Source of the DNA: Nostoc sp. UHCC 0926 | GTDB lineage: Bacteria; Cyanobacteriota; Cyanobacteriia; Cyanobacteriales; Nostocaceae | Assembly: GCF_028623165.1 (NCBI RefSeq) | Contig: NZ_CP117772.1 | Span: 372,001-436,000, forward strand | DNA: 64,000 bases | Reading direction: 5' to 3' | Shown here: piece by piece, positions 47,939 through 57,879 of the stretch | Numbering within the stretch: position 1 is the first letter of the stretch | How the letters are laid out: each line of letters begins with the position of its first letter | Notes under the pieces: model-generated | Told to the model about the DNA's origin: nothing | Databases searched by the model: none | Seen by the model: the letters and a program-made list of their open reading frames with translations, nothing else | Position numbers and translations under genes: made by a program

Positions 47939-47987
47939 TTTTCTAGCACTTGCGATCGCCCAAAAACTTCTCAGGAGCAATTAAACT

Positions 47988-48013
47988 CAACGAGGTTGTT
48001 ACCAACCCCGTTG
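47988..48013. terminator. Strong hairpin downstream of the acylase gene
   Basis: CAACG-A-GGTTG, loop TTAC, CAACC-C-CGTTG: ten paired bases with one A-C mismatch, 50 bases after the acylase stop. No clear T run follows, so a terminator role is likely but not certain. Confidence 0.45.
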
Positions 48014-48075
48014 GTCTTCAAAATCGTGCATAAGGTTAAACTAAGCGATTCCCTCACGAGAACCGCTCGTCTTCA

Positions 48076-48109
48076 GAACCGGACGTGACACTTTCGCGTC
48101 ATCCGGCTC
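48076..48109 (-). ncRNA. Group II intron domain V
   Basis: The minus strand folds into the conserved domain V hairpin: GAGCCGGATGACGCGAAAGTG at the 5' side, pairing with CACGTCCGGTTC. The GAAA tetraloop-like apex and the AGC-type 5' triad region match the family. Domain V looks intact although the intron's protein is broken. Confidence 0.8.
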
Positions 48110-48942
48110 CTCTGTTTTTTGACCCTTGATATGGGTACTTCCAACAAGAGATTTGATATCCATCTTTCTTTTCACTCATTTCTAACCCAATCCCATTTAG
48201 CCATTCTGTCACTATCTGTTTTATAGAAGTGATGACGCTGATATCTGGGTGTAGTACCACAAAATCGTCGGCGTATCTCACCATCGTGAGGGCGTTGATG
48301 TTATCCTTTTTTCTGCCTGGGAGACTTGACGCGAATTGCTTGAGTCTATTTTCTAAACTGTGAAGGGCGATATTTGCTAATAAGGGTGATATTACTCCGC
48401 CCTGTGGTGTTCCTTCATCGGTTGGGAACATCTTACCTCCGTCCATCACTCCTGCTTTGAGCCACATCTTGATGAGGCGGCGTAGAGTTGGGAATGTATT
48501 CAGTTTTTTCAGAAGTGCATTATGGTTGATGCGGTCAAAACATTTGGCGATGTCAGCATCCAGCACATATTTGGCTTTTTGTGCGATTACCGTATGAATT
48601 GCCTCTATTGCATCATGGGATGAGCGTCCAGGTCTAAAACCGAAGGAATTTGGCTCAAATCGAGCTTCCCATTCGGCTTCTAAGGCTAGTTTTATCAGGC
48701 ATTGTAATGCCCTGTCGTGCATTGTTGGTATTCCGAGAGGGCGCTTTATCCTCTGTTCCTGGTTTGGGTATCCAGACTCGGCGGGTTGGACGCACCTGTT
48801 GTTTAATGCTCAGGTTTTTGACAAGTTTTAACCTTTGTGGTGGTGTTAATGACTTAACTCCATCTACTCCGGCGGTTTTCTTTCCTTGATTATCCTGAGT
48901 TACCTGACGCACGGCTAGCATTTTCGCTGACCTTGAACACAT
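48099..48942 (-). pseudogene. ltrA: Group II intron reverse transcriptase, frameshifted and C-terminally truncated
   Basis: Two overlapping minus-strand frames make up one RT. The first (48942-48655) has AVRQVTQDNQGKKTAGVDGV and RRVWIPKPGTEDK. The second (48722-48099) continues with MHDRALQCLIKLALEAEWEA, GTPQGGVISPLLANIAL and the catalytic YADDFVV. They are separated by a one-base change: an extra A in GATAAAGCGCCC would explain loss of the expected KRPLGIPTM join. After GLEMSEKK the protein runs straight into domain V, so the maturase and endonuclease parts are deleted. Confidence 0.85.
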
Positions 48943-49166
48943 CAGCGTTTTTTGGAGTCTACGATTTTCTTCCCGCTTCTGGCGTTGATGGCTAGTCTCA
49001 GACCAGGGGAGGAGGCTTTCACTCTCGCATCTAGAGGGGAGGACTTGCTCGCGCTGATTTTACCAGTGGCTCACCTCCAAGGTCATTAAGTTGTCAAGGT
49101 TTATACCTTACGGCTAATCCTCCGAACCTTTATTAGGTCTGGTTTCTAGCCAACGAATCGCACACT

Positions 49167-49390
49167 TTCACCTCACACCGCTCCTCAATGGCATCAAAAC
49201 CTAACCCGTTCAATATCATTGCTTTAACTACATGACCTGTGCTGACTTTTTCGCCTTTTTCTTCTCCTATTAATTCGTTTATTATTTCTACCAATCCTAT
49301 GGCATCTATTATTCCTGCTACTATTCCTAAATGGTCTATATTCTGAATTTCCATGTCTTTGTTATTCAACATCACAACAGTATTTTCCAC
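49167..49390 (-). pseudogene. Transposase N-terminal fragment (IS1634-like) abutting the intron
   Basis: The minus-strand frame starts at 49390 and carries an N-terminal block typical of IS1634-type transposases (MEIQNIDHLGIVAGIID ... VVKAMILNGLGF). After GLGF the expected continuation is missing and the frame runs into the group II intron start. No C-terminal part is visible on the other side of the intron. A probable IS end lies near 49600-49630 (GTTAGGGTGCGGAATGTGGG), where the neighbouring RTX gene is cut. Confidence 0.7.
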
Positions 49391-49630
49391 GTCTTCTGTT
49401 GTAATTTTCTCATTTTAATCTTTGTGAGCAATTAATTTTTTTTAAACTTTTTCTTTTTCCCTTTGTTCTGTTTTCATCACAATACTTTTCTTTATCTGTA
49501 TCTCCTTAGCTCTTAATACAACTAATTATTATTAAGTCTCTTGACTCTTGAATCTATTTTAGTTCTTATGTACTACTAGATTGGCTTTTTGTTGATCTGT
49601 GACAGTTAGGGTGCGGAATGTGGGGTCTAA
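49391..49630. other. AT-rich leader and outer end of the IS1634-like element
   Basis: No gene is visible. The stretch is pyrimidine-rich on the plus strand and lies between the transposase start and the RTX coding frame. The last ~30 bases resemble an IS terminal sequence; that is an inference from wording only. Confidence 0.4.
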
Positions 49631-51046
49631 TGCTTTCTCCCTGGTTATCTCTCCGTCTCTGGCAGTAGTGGTTATAGAACGCAGGACGATCGTTTTAGCC
49701 CCTTAGGCAATAATACCCTCAACGGTGGTGCTGGTGACGATACATTGCGTGCTGAATTTTCAACAGGCGATAACTTACTCTCTGGTGGCGATGGCAATGA
49801 TTATCTCTCCATCTCTGGCTATATCATTAACATCAGCGGTGGAGATAATTTTTACCCCTCCTCAGGCAATAACACCCTCAACGGTGGCACTGGTGACGAT
49901 ATATTGTACGCTCAGATTTCAACAGGCAATAACTTACTTTCTGGTGGTGATGGCAATGATTCCTTCTATGTAAGCACCTCGTCCCCATATACTGTTTTAG
50001 TAACTCAAACGGTAGATGGGGGTAAAGGTGACGATTTGTTGTCCGTTGATTACAGCAATGCTACTGGAGGAATCACAACGACATTCAATGCCACTACAAA
50101 CAAGGGAGAAATTACGGCGGGAATGTATCGTGTTAGCTACAAAAATATCGAAGGATTAGATATTTTTGGTACAGCCTACGATGACAACATTGTGGGGAGC
50201 AATGGCAACGATACGCTCTCCATAAGCAGTGGTGGCAAAGATACGGTAGATGGGGGAAAAGGTGACGATTTGTTGTCTGTTGATTACAGCGTTGCTACTG
50301 GAGGAATCACAACGACATTCAATGTCACTACAAACAAGGGAGAAATTACGGCGGGAATGTATCGTGTTAGCTACAAAAATATCGAAAGATTAAATATCTC
50401 TGGTACAGAGTACGATGATTACATTGTGGGGAACAATGGCAACGATACGCTCTCCACGCGCAGTGGTGGCAAAGATACGATTATTGGCGGTGCAGGTAAT
50501 GATCGCTTGAGTGCTGACTATTCAAGTGGTAATAATACCCTCAACGGTGGTGCAGGTAATGATCGCTTGAGTGCTGACTATTCAGGCGGCAATAACACCC
50601 TCAACGGTGGTGCTGGTGATGATTACTTGAGTACTAATGCTTCAAGTGGCAATAACCTACTCTTTGGGGATGATGGCAACGATATCCTCATCGGTGGCAA
50701 CAGTAATGATAGCCTTTATGGAGGAGCTGGTACTGATACCTTTGTTTTTAATAAGATTTTCAATTATGGAAGCGTTGATAAGATTTATGACTTTAACGCG
50801 ACTAATGAAGTGATTCAGATATCGGCTACTGGTTTTGGTGGCGGGTTATCAATAGGTTCACTTCAGAAAAATCAGTTTACTCTCGGAACATCTGCAACCA
50901 CTAGCGAAGAGCGATTTATCTACAATAGCGCTACAGGTGCATTATACTTTGACCGAGATGGTAGTGCATCTGAGTTTACTCAAGTGCAATTTGCACAATT
51001 ATCTACTGGATTGGCACTAACCAATAACAATTTTATGGTTGTTTAA
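49631..51046 (+). pseudogene. RTX-type calcium-binding repeat protein, 5'-truncated
   Basis: The frame is open from the TAA at 49628-49630, with no convincing start; an ATG-less GTG/TTG start near 49745 would lie inside the repeats. It encodes about 470 residues of RTX nonapeptide repeats (GGxGxDxLx), such as NTLNGGAGDD. A C-terminal, repeat-free region (~after 50740: DTFVFN, YDFNATNEVIQIS, LYFDRDGSAS) is typical of type I-secreted proteins. The N-terminal functional part is missing and the break coincides with the presumed IS end, so the IS probably destroyed the gene. A tandem 234-bp duplication lies in its centre. Confidence 0.75.
50012..50479 (+). repeat. Tandem 234-bp duplication within the RTX gene
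   Basis: Two in-frame copies of 78 codons, 50012-50245 and 50246-50479, each starting VDGGKGDDLLSVDYS and ending SGGKDT. They differ at only a few residues. Shorter 60-bp units (GGAGNDRLSADYS, from about 50488) follow. Confidence 0.9.
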
Positions 51047-51083
51047 TCGGAGTTAGCGCTCTCTTGTCACCAATATAGTTATT

Positions 51084-51519
51084 TTGGTCAAAACCAATCT
51101 TAACACTCATGCTCGTAGTCATGTAATTCTATTTTCTAGTGACCTAAAGTTGTCATCTGAGAAAATAATTGACTACTACAAACTGCGCTTTCAAATCGAG
51201 TTTAACTTCCGTGATGCCAAGCAATTTTGGGGATTGGAAGACTTTATGAACCTCGGTCAAACTGCGGTGACTAATGCTGCTAATCTAGCATTCTTTATGG
51301 TTAATTTATCTTATCATATTCTCGCTGATTTCCGCATCCTTAATCCCGACTCCGGCATTATTGACCTTAAGGCTCACTATCGTGGTTTTCGATATGTCCA
51401 TGAAATCTTAAAAATGCTTCCGGAAATGCCTGAGCCTATTTTATTAACCCAGACTTTATGCCAAGCTTACTTCTTTAGGACGTATTCATACCGTTTCTAC
51501 AGGCATTGAAACCTCGTAA
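51084..51519 (+). pseudogene. IS4-family transposase C-terminal fragment, frameshifted
   Basis: The frame shows the IS4 YREK signature exactly spaced (Y-2-R-3-E-6-K in YKLRFQIEFNFRDAK) followed by WGLEDFMNLGQTAVTNAANLAFFM. Nothing upstream belongs to the transposase, so the start given is just where similarity begins. Near 51475 the frame shifts: the expected LGRIHTVSTGIE ending is found in another frame, stopping at 51519. The element is dead. Confidence 0.8.
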
Positions 51520-51852
51520 ATTGGCAGAGGTATTGAGTATATATGCTATTTTTCACTAATACCACCAAAAGTTACTTCCGAACAAGTTTTTTTGTGGGAC
51601 AAGGGTTGGCAATCGCCTGTTTTGCGAAAGTGTGCTTTTTCACATACCCTTCAATCTTTTATATTCATTTGATGGAACCGGATAGACCAGATTTAGAAAC
51701 TGGTAACGTCATTAATCCAGTGCTCTCAACGTTTCGATAATTTTACCAAGGCACAGTGATTACCAACGGCAGTTATGATTAGACAAGGGATACACTGACT
51801 ATCCCTGTCTCGAACTGCAACGCCAGCTAAATCAGATAACCAGAGGGGAACT
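51520..51852. other. Intergenic stretch before the glucosidase gene
   Basis: A 65-codon frame at 51543-51740 has no protein-like features and I do not call it. A hairpin at 51781-51810 is the only structured element. Confidence 0.55.
51781..51810. promoter_or_regulatory. Leader hairpin 43 bases upstream of the glucosidase start
   Basis: AGACA-A-GGGATA, loop CACTGAC, TATCCC-TGTCT: eleven paired bases with one bulged A. It is either an upstream terminator or a 5' leader structure; the sequence does not decide. Confidence 0.35.
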
Positions 51853-54499
51853 ATGACGGCAGAAGAACAACGATTGCAAGAAGACCGCGATCGCAAAGCC
51901 TACTGGCGACGCTGGGGATCTTACCTGAGTGAGCGGCAATGGGGGGACGGTGCGAGAAGACTACAGCCCTGACGGGTCAGCTTGGGACTACTTCCCCCAT
52001 GACCATGCCCGATCGCGTGCTTACCGTTGGGGTGAAGATGGTATTGCCGGAATTTCTGACAATCATCAGCAATTGTGTTTTGCGATCGCCCTGTGGAATG
52101 AGCAAGACCCAATCCTCAAAGAGCGGATGTTTGGCTTAACAAGCAATGAAGGCAATCATAGTGAAGATGTTAAGGAATACTACTTTTTTCTTGACAATAC
52201 GCCAAGTCATGCATACATGAAATGCTTGTACAAATATCCGCAGCAGGCATTTCCCTATACGCAACTAGTAGAAGAAAACCGTCGCCGCAGCAAGCAGGAA
52301 CCAGAATTTGAATTGATTGACACAGGTGTATTTGACGAAGACGACTACTTTGATGTGTTCATCGAGTACGCCAAGGCCTCTGCTGAAGACATATTAATTA
52401 AAATCACGATCGCCAATCGCAGTTCCCAAGCCAAGCCATTGCATCTGCTCCCTTCACTTTGGTTTCGCAATACCTGGTCATGGAATGGCAATAGTGAAAA
52501 ACCAGTGTTAAAGGTGCTGAAATCCGAGACAGATTTGAGCATCATTGAAGCGTCTCACCCCGGCATGAGCGATTATTGGCTCTACTGTGAGGGTGCAGCA
52601 GAACTTTTATTTACTGAGAATGAAACGAATTTTGAGCGGCTGTATGGTGTGGAAAATGCCTCACCCTATGTCAAAGATGGCTTTAATGAGTATGTAGTCC
52701 ATAAGCGCCAGGATGCAGTGAATCCGAACCAGATCGGCACGAAATTTGCTGCTGACTACGAATTGATTATTCCACCGGGAGCAGAGCATACTGTACGCTT
52801 GCGGCTGGCGGATTCATCTGCGATTGCCGAACCATTTGGCAGTGAGTTCGAGCAAATTTTTGGCGATCGCAAAGAAGAAGCCGATGAGTTCTATCAGCGG
52901 ATTACGCCGTTTCCCCTACCCGAAGACGAACGTACCATCCAGCGTCAGGCCTTTGCTGGGATGCTGTGGAGCAAACAGTTTTATCTGTACATAATCGAAG
53001 ATTGGCTCAAAGGCGACTCAGCTACTTTAACTCCCCCCGATTCGCGTCGGAGTGTTCGCAACGCAGATTGGGTACATCTGTATATTGATGATATTCTCTC
53101 TATGCCAGACACCTGGGAATATCCTTGGTTTGCCGCTTGGGATTTGGCATTTCACACGATTCCCTTAGCAATGATTGACCCAGATTTTGCCAAACGACAA
53201 CTGGAACGCCTGACGCGGGAATGGTATATGCATCCGAACGGGCAGTTGCCTGCATACGAGTGGGAACTGAGCGATGTCAATCCACCTGTACACGCTTGGG
53301 CAGTGTGGCAGGTCTATCAGATCGAGCAGAAGTTCTACGGACACGCTGACAAGCAGTTTCTCGAACGGGTATTTCAAAAGCTGCTGCTCAATTTTACTTG
53401 GTGGGTCAACCGCAAGGATGCCGATGGTAAAAACATTTTTCAGGGCGGCTTTTTGGGCATGGACAATATTGGCGTGTTTGATCGCAGTGCGCCCTTACCA
53501 ACAGGCGGTGATTTAGAGCAGGCAGACGGCACAAGCTGGATGGCGATGTTTTGCATGAATATGCTAACGATCGCTTTAGAGCTTGCTGTGGATGAACCCA
53601 TCTACGAAGACATTGCCAGCAAATTCTTTGAGCATTTCCTGCGAATTGCAGCCGCGATGGATGGGATTGGTGAAGATGAACTTGTCCTTTGGGATGAGGA
53701 GGACGGATTCTTTTACGATGTGCTGCGCTTTCCAGATGGACATCATTGTCCAATGAAAGTGCGATCGCTGGTTGGTTTAGTACCTTTGTTTGCGGTAGGA
53801 ACGTTGGAACCCGAAACCCTCGAAAAACTAAGCGGATTCCGCAAGCGAACCGAGTGGTTTCTTGAAAATCGCCCGGATCTCACAACTGGAATTGCCTGTA
53901 TGCACACCCAAGGCGAACACCAGCGCCGTTTACTAGCAATCTTAAACACCGATAAGTTAACTCGCATCTTAAAGCGAATGTTGGATGAGGGTGAGTTTTT
54001 AAGTCCGTACGGCATTCGCTCTGTATCGAAATTTCATGCCGAGAATCCCTTCATCATCCACGTCAACGATAAGGAGTACCGAGTGGACTACGAGCCAGCT
54101 GAATCCACAAGCAATTTATTTGGTGGTAATTCTAACTGGCGTGGGCCGATTTGGTTTCCGGTGAATTATCTACTGATTGAAGCTCTAAACCATTTTCATG
54201 AATACTTAGGAGATAACTACAAAGTAGAATGTCCCACTGATTCTGGACAATGGATGACGCTCAAGGAGGTAGCGATTGATTTGTCAAACCGACTTAAACG
54301 GATTTTTCAACAAAATGGTAGCGGTCACCGACCTGTCTACGGTGCTATCGAGATTTTTCAGAAGAATCCTCATTGGCGAAATTTGCTCACATTTAATGAG
54401 TATTTTCATGGTGACAATGGCGCTGGCTTAGGAGCAAGCCACCAAACTGGCTGGACAGGAGTGATTGCAGAATTAATTCATCGGTGTGGCAAAAGCTGA
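51853..54499 (+). CDS. GH63-like glucosidase, interrupted by +1 frameshift in a G6 tract
   Basis: The ATG at 51853 is preceded by GAGGGGA. Its frame runs 29 codons (MTAEEQRLQEDRDRKAYWRR...) then leaves the coding register in GGGGGG (51941-51946) and stops soon after. With five G's it would read RQWGTVREDYSPDGSAWDYF and join the 856-residue frame ending at 54499. That protein resembles bacterial GH63 (mannosyl-oligosaccharide-glucosidase-type) enzymes: WDYFPHDHARSRAYRWGEDG, WLYCEG, GGNSNWRGPIWFPVNYLL. It has no signal peptide and probably cleaves alpha-glucosides in the cytoplasm. Either the gene is a recent pseudogene, the tract is slippery, or the assembly has one extra G. Confidence 0.85.
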
Positions 54500-54530
54500 T
54501 TAGATAAAAATCCACTTAGACATCACCTTG

Positions 54531-54548
54531 CCATGATCCGGATCATGG
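54531..54548. terminator. Perfect palindrome between convergent genes
   Basis: CCATGATCCGGATCATGG is an 18-base perfect inverted repeat, 31 bases after the glucosidase stop and before the end of the convergent LysM gene. It may serve as a bidirectional transcript end. Confidence 0.45.
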
Positions 54549-54665
54549 TGAGGCGATTGGCATAAAATTTTACTCCTCAAAACTTTTCAAACACCCTCTT
54601 AGTGCCATTCTGTCTTGCCCATTACTGCTTCCTAAATATTAGACCTGAATTCTTACGTATTTTCT

Positions 54666-55595
54666 CTAATCGAAGGGAGTTTCAAATCCAGCAAATTCTC
54701 TTAAATAAGTGAGAGTAGAAGTGCCATTTTCATCTTGTAAAACTTGGTTATACAGTAGCAACTGGACAACCCCTCCTTCGCCACGCAAATGAGCAGATGC
54801 AAGAATTCCAGATGTAGTGATAACTACCCCTCCTCGTTGTTGTCCTATAAAGTCTTTGAGCGAACGCCCATGCTGTTGAAGTTGACTGTTAATCCGATTT
54901 AAGTTTAATGCAAAAGCTTCTTGAATAGCGTTTTCTTGCACATTATTCTTATTGTTTAAGAAATCTTGTTTGCTATAAACTTCATTTTTTCCTCTCCACG
55001 TACCCTGCCACTCATTTCTACTAGCACCGTTGCCATAATAAAGAGTAGCTTGATAGTATCCAAGGTCAATTAAGAGAGCTTCACCGAACTGATACTTGCC
55101 TATGAAACCCAACCCATTTTCAATGTTGTAAGGAGGATTTTGTTGTCCTGTTTCCCTTTGTCCAAGCCCTAGTAAAAAATCCTGGAAACTGCCTCTTTTA
55201 GATAGAGAAGTTGCCTGAGACGGATTGACTCCAGGTATAAAAAGTACTGTCCCAACATTTAGTTGAGTAGGATCAGTCCCAATCACAGCCCGATTAGCCT
55301 CATAAATTCTTCTCCACGAAGCTTCGCTACCATCACCAAAAAATCTTTCAGCAATACTTGATAAAAAGTCACCAGGTTGTACTGTATATTGAGTTCCATT
55401 GCTCTGTTGTGCTTGTGCTCTTGTTTCGCCTTCGTTCAAAACAGTATCGCTAAATCCAGGTAATACAAATGATGCAGTAAAAGAGAAAGAAACCACTAGT
55501 CCAATCGCAGGAAGTTTTTTGATTGTGCCTATGAATGTTTTAGTTTTAAAGAATGAAGTCATCAGATTTTGTAGGAAATAAGGCTTAAGATTCAT
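54666..55595 (-). CDS. LysM-domain peptidoglycan-active protein (lysozyme-like C-terminus)
   Basis: Start chosen at 55595 (MNLKPYFLQN). Upstream codons to 55706 are also open but lack protein character. The protein (309 aa) has a hydrophobic export segment (~25-50, LPAIGLVVSFSFTASFVL). A LysM-type peptidoglycan-binding domain follows (YTVQPGDFLSSIAERFFGDG ... NVGTVLFIP). The C-terminal ~180 residues contain GLGFIGKYQFGEALLIDLGYY, WQGTWRGK, FLNN and SGILASAHLRGEGG, reminiscent of phage- and bacterial lysozyme-like domains. It probably acts on the cell wall outside the membrane. The catalytic residue is not assigned. It stands alone, convergent with the glucosidase. Confidence 0.78.
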   Translation of the reverse strand: MNLKPYFLQNLMTSFFKTKTFIGTIKKLPAIGLVVSFSFTASFVLPGFSDTVLNEGETRAQAQQSNGTQYTVQPGDFLSSIAERFFGDGSEASWRRIYEANRAVIGTDPTQLNVGTVLFIPGVNPSQATSLSKRGSFQDFLLGLGQRETGQQNPPYNIENGLGFIGKYQFGEALLIDLGYYQATLYYGNGASRNEWQGTWRGKNEVYSKQDFLNNKNNVQENAIQEAFALNLNRINSQLQQHGRSLKDFIGQQRGGVVITTSGILASAHLRGEGGVVQLLLYNQVLQDENGTSTLTYLREFAGFETPFD

Positions 55596-55909
55596 AGGAA
55601 TGTTGCCTTTGAGTGTGTGATGTTTTGTTGAAGAAAAGAAGAATCGGTTGTAGTACATAGTAATGATGTAAGTAGGTGGGCGGAAAAATTTACAACTATG
55701 TAACAAAAAGTTAAGCAGAAGAATTAGAGTTAAATTTTACACGTTCTGTACTGTATTTAGCTTTTTCTCCTCTAGCTTGGACGCCATCAATTACGGCATG
55801 AAGCTTGCGTCTAATTCGTCATCAAATATTTGACCAGATAGCTCCGATTTTTTGAGGTCTTGCCAGCTCTAATAATAATTAATATACGACCGCAACGCAA
55901 TGTGAAGTT
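55596..55909. other. Leader and intergenic region of the LysM gene
   Basis: On the minus strand, around 55730-55830, a short frame (RKLHAVIDGVQARGEKAKYS...) ends near the LysM upstream region and could be a decayed coding scrap, but I cannot identify it. No other feature is visible. Confidence 0.4.
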
Positions 55910-56050
55910 TTAAACTAAACGTTTTTGCTCACCCCTGAAATAATAGGTGTAACTCGGTTCACTCCACATACAAAACCCTGATTCGTCTAGATATTTAAGG
56001 TCATAGGAGCCATCTTGAAGAGGTTGTTTCACCAAGAACTTAACATTGAC
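55910..56050 (-). pseudogene. IS630-family transposase scrap
   Basis: The minus-strand frame reads VNVKFLVKQPLQDGSYDLKY, then LDESGFCMWSEPSYTYYF, to a stop at 55910. The xxDESGF block matches the second catalytic Asp region of IS630-type transposases. Only about 46 residues remain. Confidence 0.55.
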
Positions 56051-56169
56051 AGGTGTTCTCCCTAAATAATCACACCCCTAGGGCGGCCGCATCATGTCAA
56101 TAAGAACAGTACATTCTCAATAGAGGCAAAAGTAATCTCATTAAGGCTTGTTTATTGACAAAAGTTTGG

Positions 56170-56200
56170 CGTTGGCGTAGCCCGCCGCAGGCATCGTTTT
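56170..56200. repeat. Dispersed cyanobacterial repeat
   Basis: GGCGTTGGCGTAGCCCGCCG and the following CAGGCATCG resemble a short GC-rich repeat scattered through Nostoc-type genomes. A related piece (GTTGGCGTAGCCC) recurs near 63883-63895. Confidence 0.5.
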
Positions 56201-56266
56201 GAGACTTGGAAAATAAATCAAACGAGAAATGCTGATTTTTTCGTTACTTCTTAACCTTGGTTGTGA

Positions 56267-56534
56267 TCAAGAGTAATTTAGATGCGGCCCGCCCTGATCA
56301 CACCCCTGACAAACTGTTGCCTGTACCATTGCATAAGAATGGAAGCCCCAATCCCAGATTAATAACATTCCTGTGGTAACTGAGCGTAACAATTTCAACG
56401 CCCGTACACGCTTTCCCATCCGATATGGGCACATCAAAGCATCAAAAATTAGGTGTGTTGCAGCTTCCACTAATGTAACTAATCTAACTTTAGGGAAAGC
56501 TGCAACTGTTCCAGGACGACTGCCCGCAACTTAG
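56267..56534 (-). pseudogene. DDE transposase fragment (IS4-type)
   Basis: The minus-strand frame reads SRPGTVAAFPKVRLVTLVEA, then FDALMCPYRMGKRVRALKLL and MLLIWDWGFHSYAMV. This is the central catalytic region of IS4-type transposases (LLxWDRGxHS). It stops at 56267 and has no flanking transposase sequence. Confidence 0.72.
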
Positions 56535-57004
56535 GTTACTAGCTGTCAATTTAGTTGTAGGACTAACAATTAGTATATGGTCTGCCATAATTTTATTATT
56601 GTTCCTAAATATTTTGAGTAATAGCGCTGTCCACTTTTTGACAGTGATGTTAATTTTATCCGGGATTGGATCTTCAACATACTTAAGAACAATTAGCTAT
56701 TAAAATTTACTCAAAAATAATTGATAAAAATTTGTCTTTTCTTAAGATTTATTCATCTTTTTTATCCTCAGAGACTCGAAGAAGAGAAAATCCCGATCGC
56801 GAATTTATTTTATAAGAGTAAATGCCGACAAGAACCTATGAAGGCGATCGCATCTTTGATTGCTCTGAGGAGATATTTAGTTCAAAAGTACTATAAATTA
56901 AGAGGTTAAGTTTTGGATAGGTGCGCTTATATTTGATGTATAGCTGTTGCCATAAAGGTTTGGAGTTTCGCACTCCTGACTAGTCTAAACTCCAGTAAGG
57001 CAGC
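56535..57004. other. AT-rich intergenic region
   Basis: No gene recognised. A 62-codon frame at 56721-56909 is not convincing. Confidence 0.5.
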
Positions 57005-57064
57005 AGGAAGCGGTTACTGACGGCAACCACTTCCTCCCCCTCACAATGATTATTATTGTGAGGG
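57005..57064. promoter_or_regulatory. Two adjacent hairpins upstream of the sigma-like gene
   Basis: Hairpin 1 (57005-57035): AGGAAG-C-GGTT, 9-base loop, AACC-A-CTTCCT. Hairpin 2 (57038-57064): CCCTCACAAT, loop GATTATT, ATTGTGAGGG, a perfect 10-bp stem. A T run lies about 15 bases further on, so hairpin 2 may be a terminator shielding the downstream operon, or the pair may be a regulatory leader. Confidence 0.45.
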
Positions 57065-57211
57065 TGTGGATTGTTGATTTTTTTGATTAATTTATTCTTT
57101 GGAAGTCCCTAAACTCCAGAGAGCCATAAATTTTTGTAAATTTTTTTGGAATTATTTGGATAAAATCATGGTTTACTGAGCGATAGAACTTTATAGAGGA
57201 CCTATAAAAGT

Positions 57212-57847
57212 ATGAACGAAGAAGAAGTGACAGAGCTAGCTGTAATAGCCCAACAGCAGCTACCAGGAACAACGGGCAGAAGGATAGCTTTATCAAAACT
57301 GATGGATGTTATCTACCGTTCGCCCAAGCTTTGGTATTTCCCGAATCGGAATCAATACTTACCAGGAGTCTATGAGGATATTTATGAGGAGGCGCGACAA
57401 GACTTATTTGTGTATATATCTCAAAATCTTGATAAATATGACCCGACACGTGCTCAATTTATGACTTGGGCAAATATGTTACTGAAGAAGCGTTTTTTTA
57501 AAGACGCGATTCCCAAAATTATCGGCAAAAATGAACTCAAGGTAGATCCTTATGTCCTAGAAAACAAAGAATATCCCCAGCCTGATAATACTGAAGTTGA
57601 TTGGATCACGGCTGTAGAAAAAATCAAACAATATATAGAAACAGACCCAGAAGGAATTTTTAAGCAAGAGCGGATAAAAGGGCATCCACAGGCAAATTTT
57701 CGACAAATAGCTATCAAAAAATGGTCAGGAATATCCTGGAAACAAATGTCAGAAGAATGGGAAATTCCCATTCCAACATTAAGTAATTTTTACCAACGCT
57801 CTTTGCAAAGATTTCGTGAAAATTTTATAAATATATGTAATGTTTAG
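57212..57847 (+). CDS. Sigma-70-like regulator, first gene of the CHAT-WD40 operon
   Basis: A 211-residue protein with sigma-factor-like layout. A region-2-like segment (~50-105: YEDIYEEARQDLFVYISQNL, then YDPTRAQFMTWANMLLKKRF) and a C-terminal region-4-like helix-turn-helix (~170-205: ISWKQMSEEWEIPIPTLSNF). The central linker is short. Related sigma-like proteins occur in cyanobacteria beside large signalling proteins. It could direct transcription of its own operon or a stress set. The next gene starts 32 bases later. The family call is by pattern only; a DNA-binding protein without sigma activity is possible. Confidence 0.72.
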   Translation: MNEEEVTELAVIAQQQLPGTTGRRIALSKLMDVIYRSPKLWYFPNRNQYLPGVYEDIYEEARQDLFVYISQNLDKYDPTRAQFMTWANMLLKKRFFKDAIPKIIGKNELKVDPYVLENKEYPQPDNTEVDWITAVEKIKQYIETDPEGIFKQERIKGHPQANFRQIAIKKWSGISWKQMSEEWEIPIPTLSNFYQRSLQRFRENFINICNV

Positions 57848-57879
57848 AGTATAAAGTAAAAAAGCAAAGAATTTATATT

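Larger units (their letters stand above)
48045..49163 (-). mobile_element. Decayed group II intron
   Basis: On the minus strand the element starts with a typical group II intron 5' end (GTGCGATTCG, G at 49163) and ends with domain V and a domain VI-like stem near 48045. Between them lies a damaged reverse-transcriptase gene. At about 1.1 kb it is far shorter than a full intron of this kind (usually above 2 kb), because the RT C-terminus, maturase region and most of domain IV are missing. The 3' boundary is approximate. Confidence 0.72.

Noticed and set aside
50012..50660. CRISPR or satellite array in the 50 kb region
   Set aside because: The periodicity is that of RTX nonapeptide repeats and a tandem coding duplication.
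51543..51740. 65-codon plus-strand frame
   Set aside because: It has no ribosome-binding site and no recognisable protein features, and lies in debris after an IS remnant.
55596..55706. 37-codon N-terminal extension of the LysM protein
   Set aside because: The added residues look non-coding and would bury the export signal; the ATG at 55595 gives a normal secreted-protein start.
56721..56909. 62-codon plus-strand frame
   Set aside because: It is AT-rich and unconvincing, with no ribosome-binding site or family resemblance.
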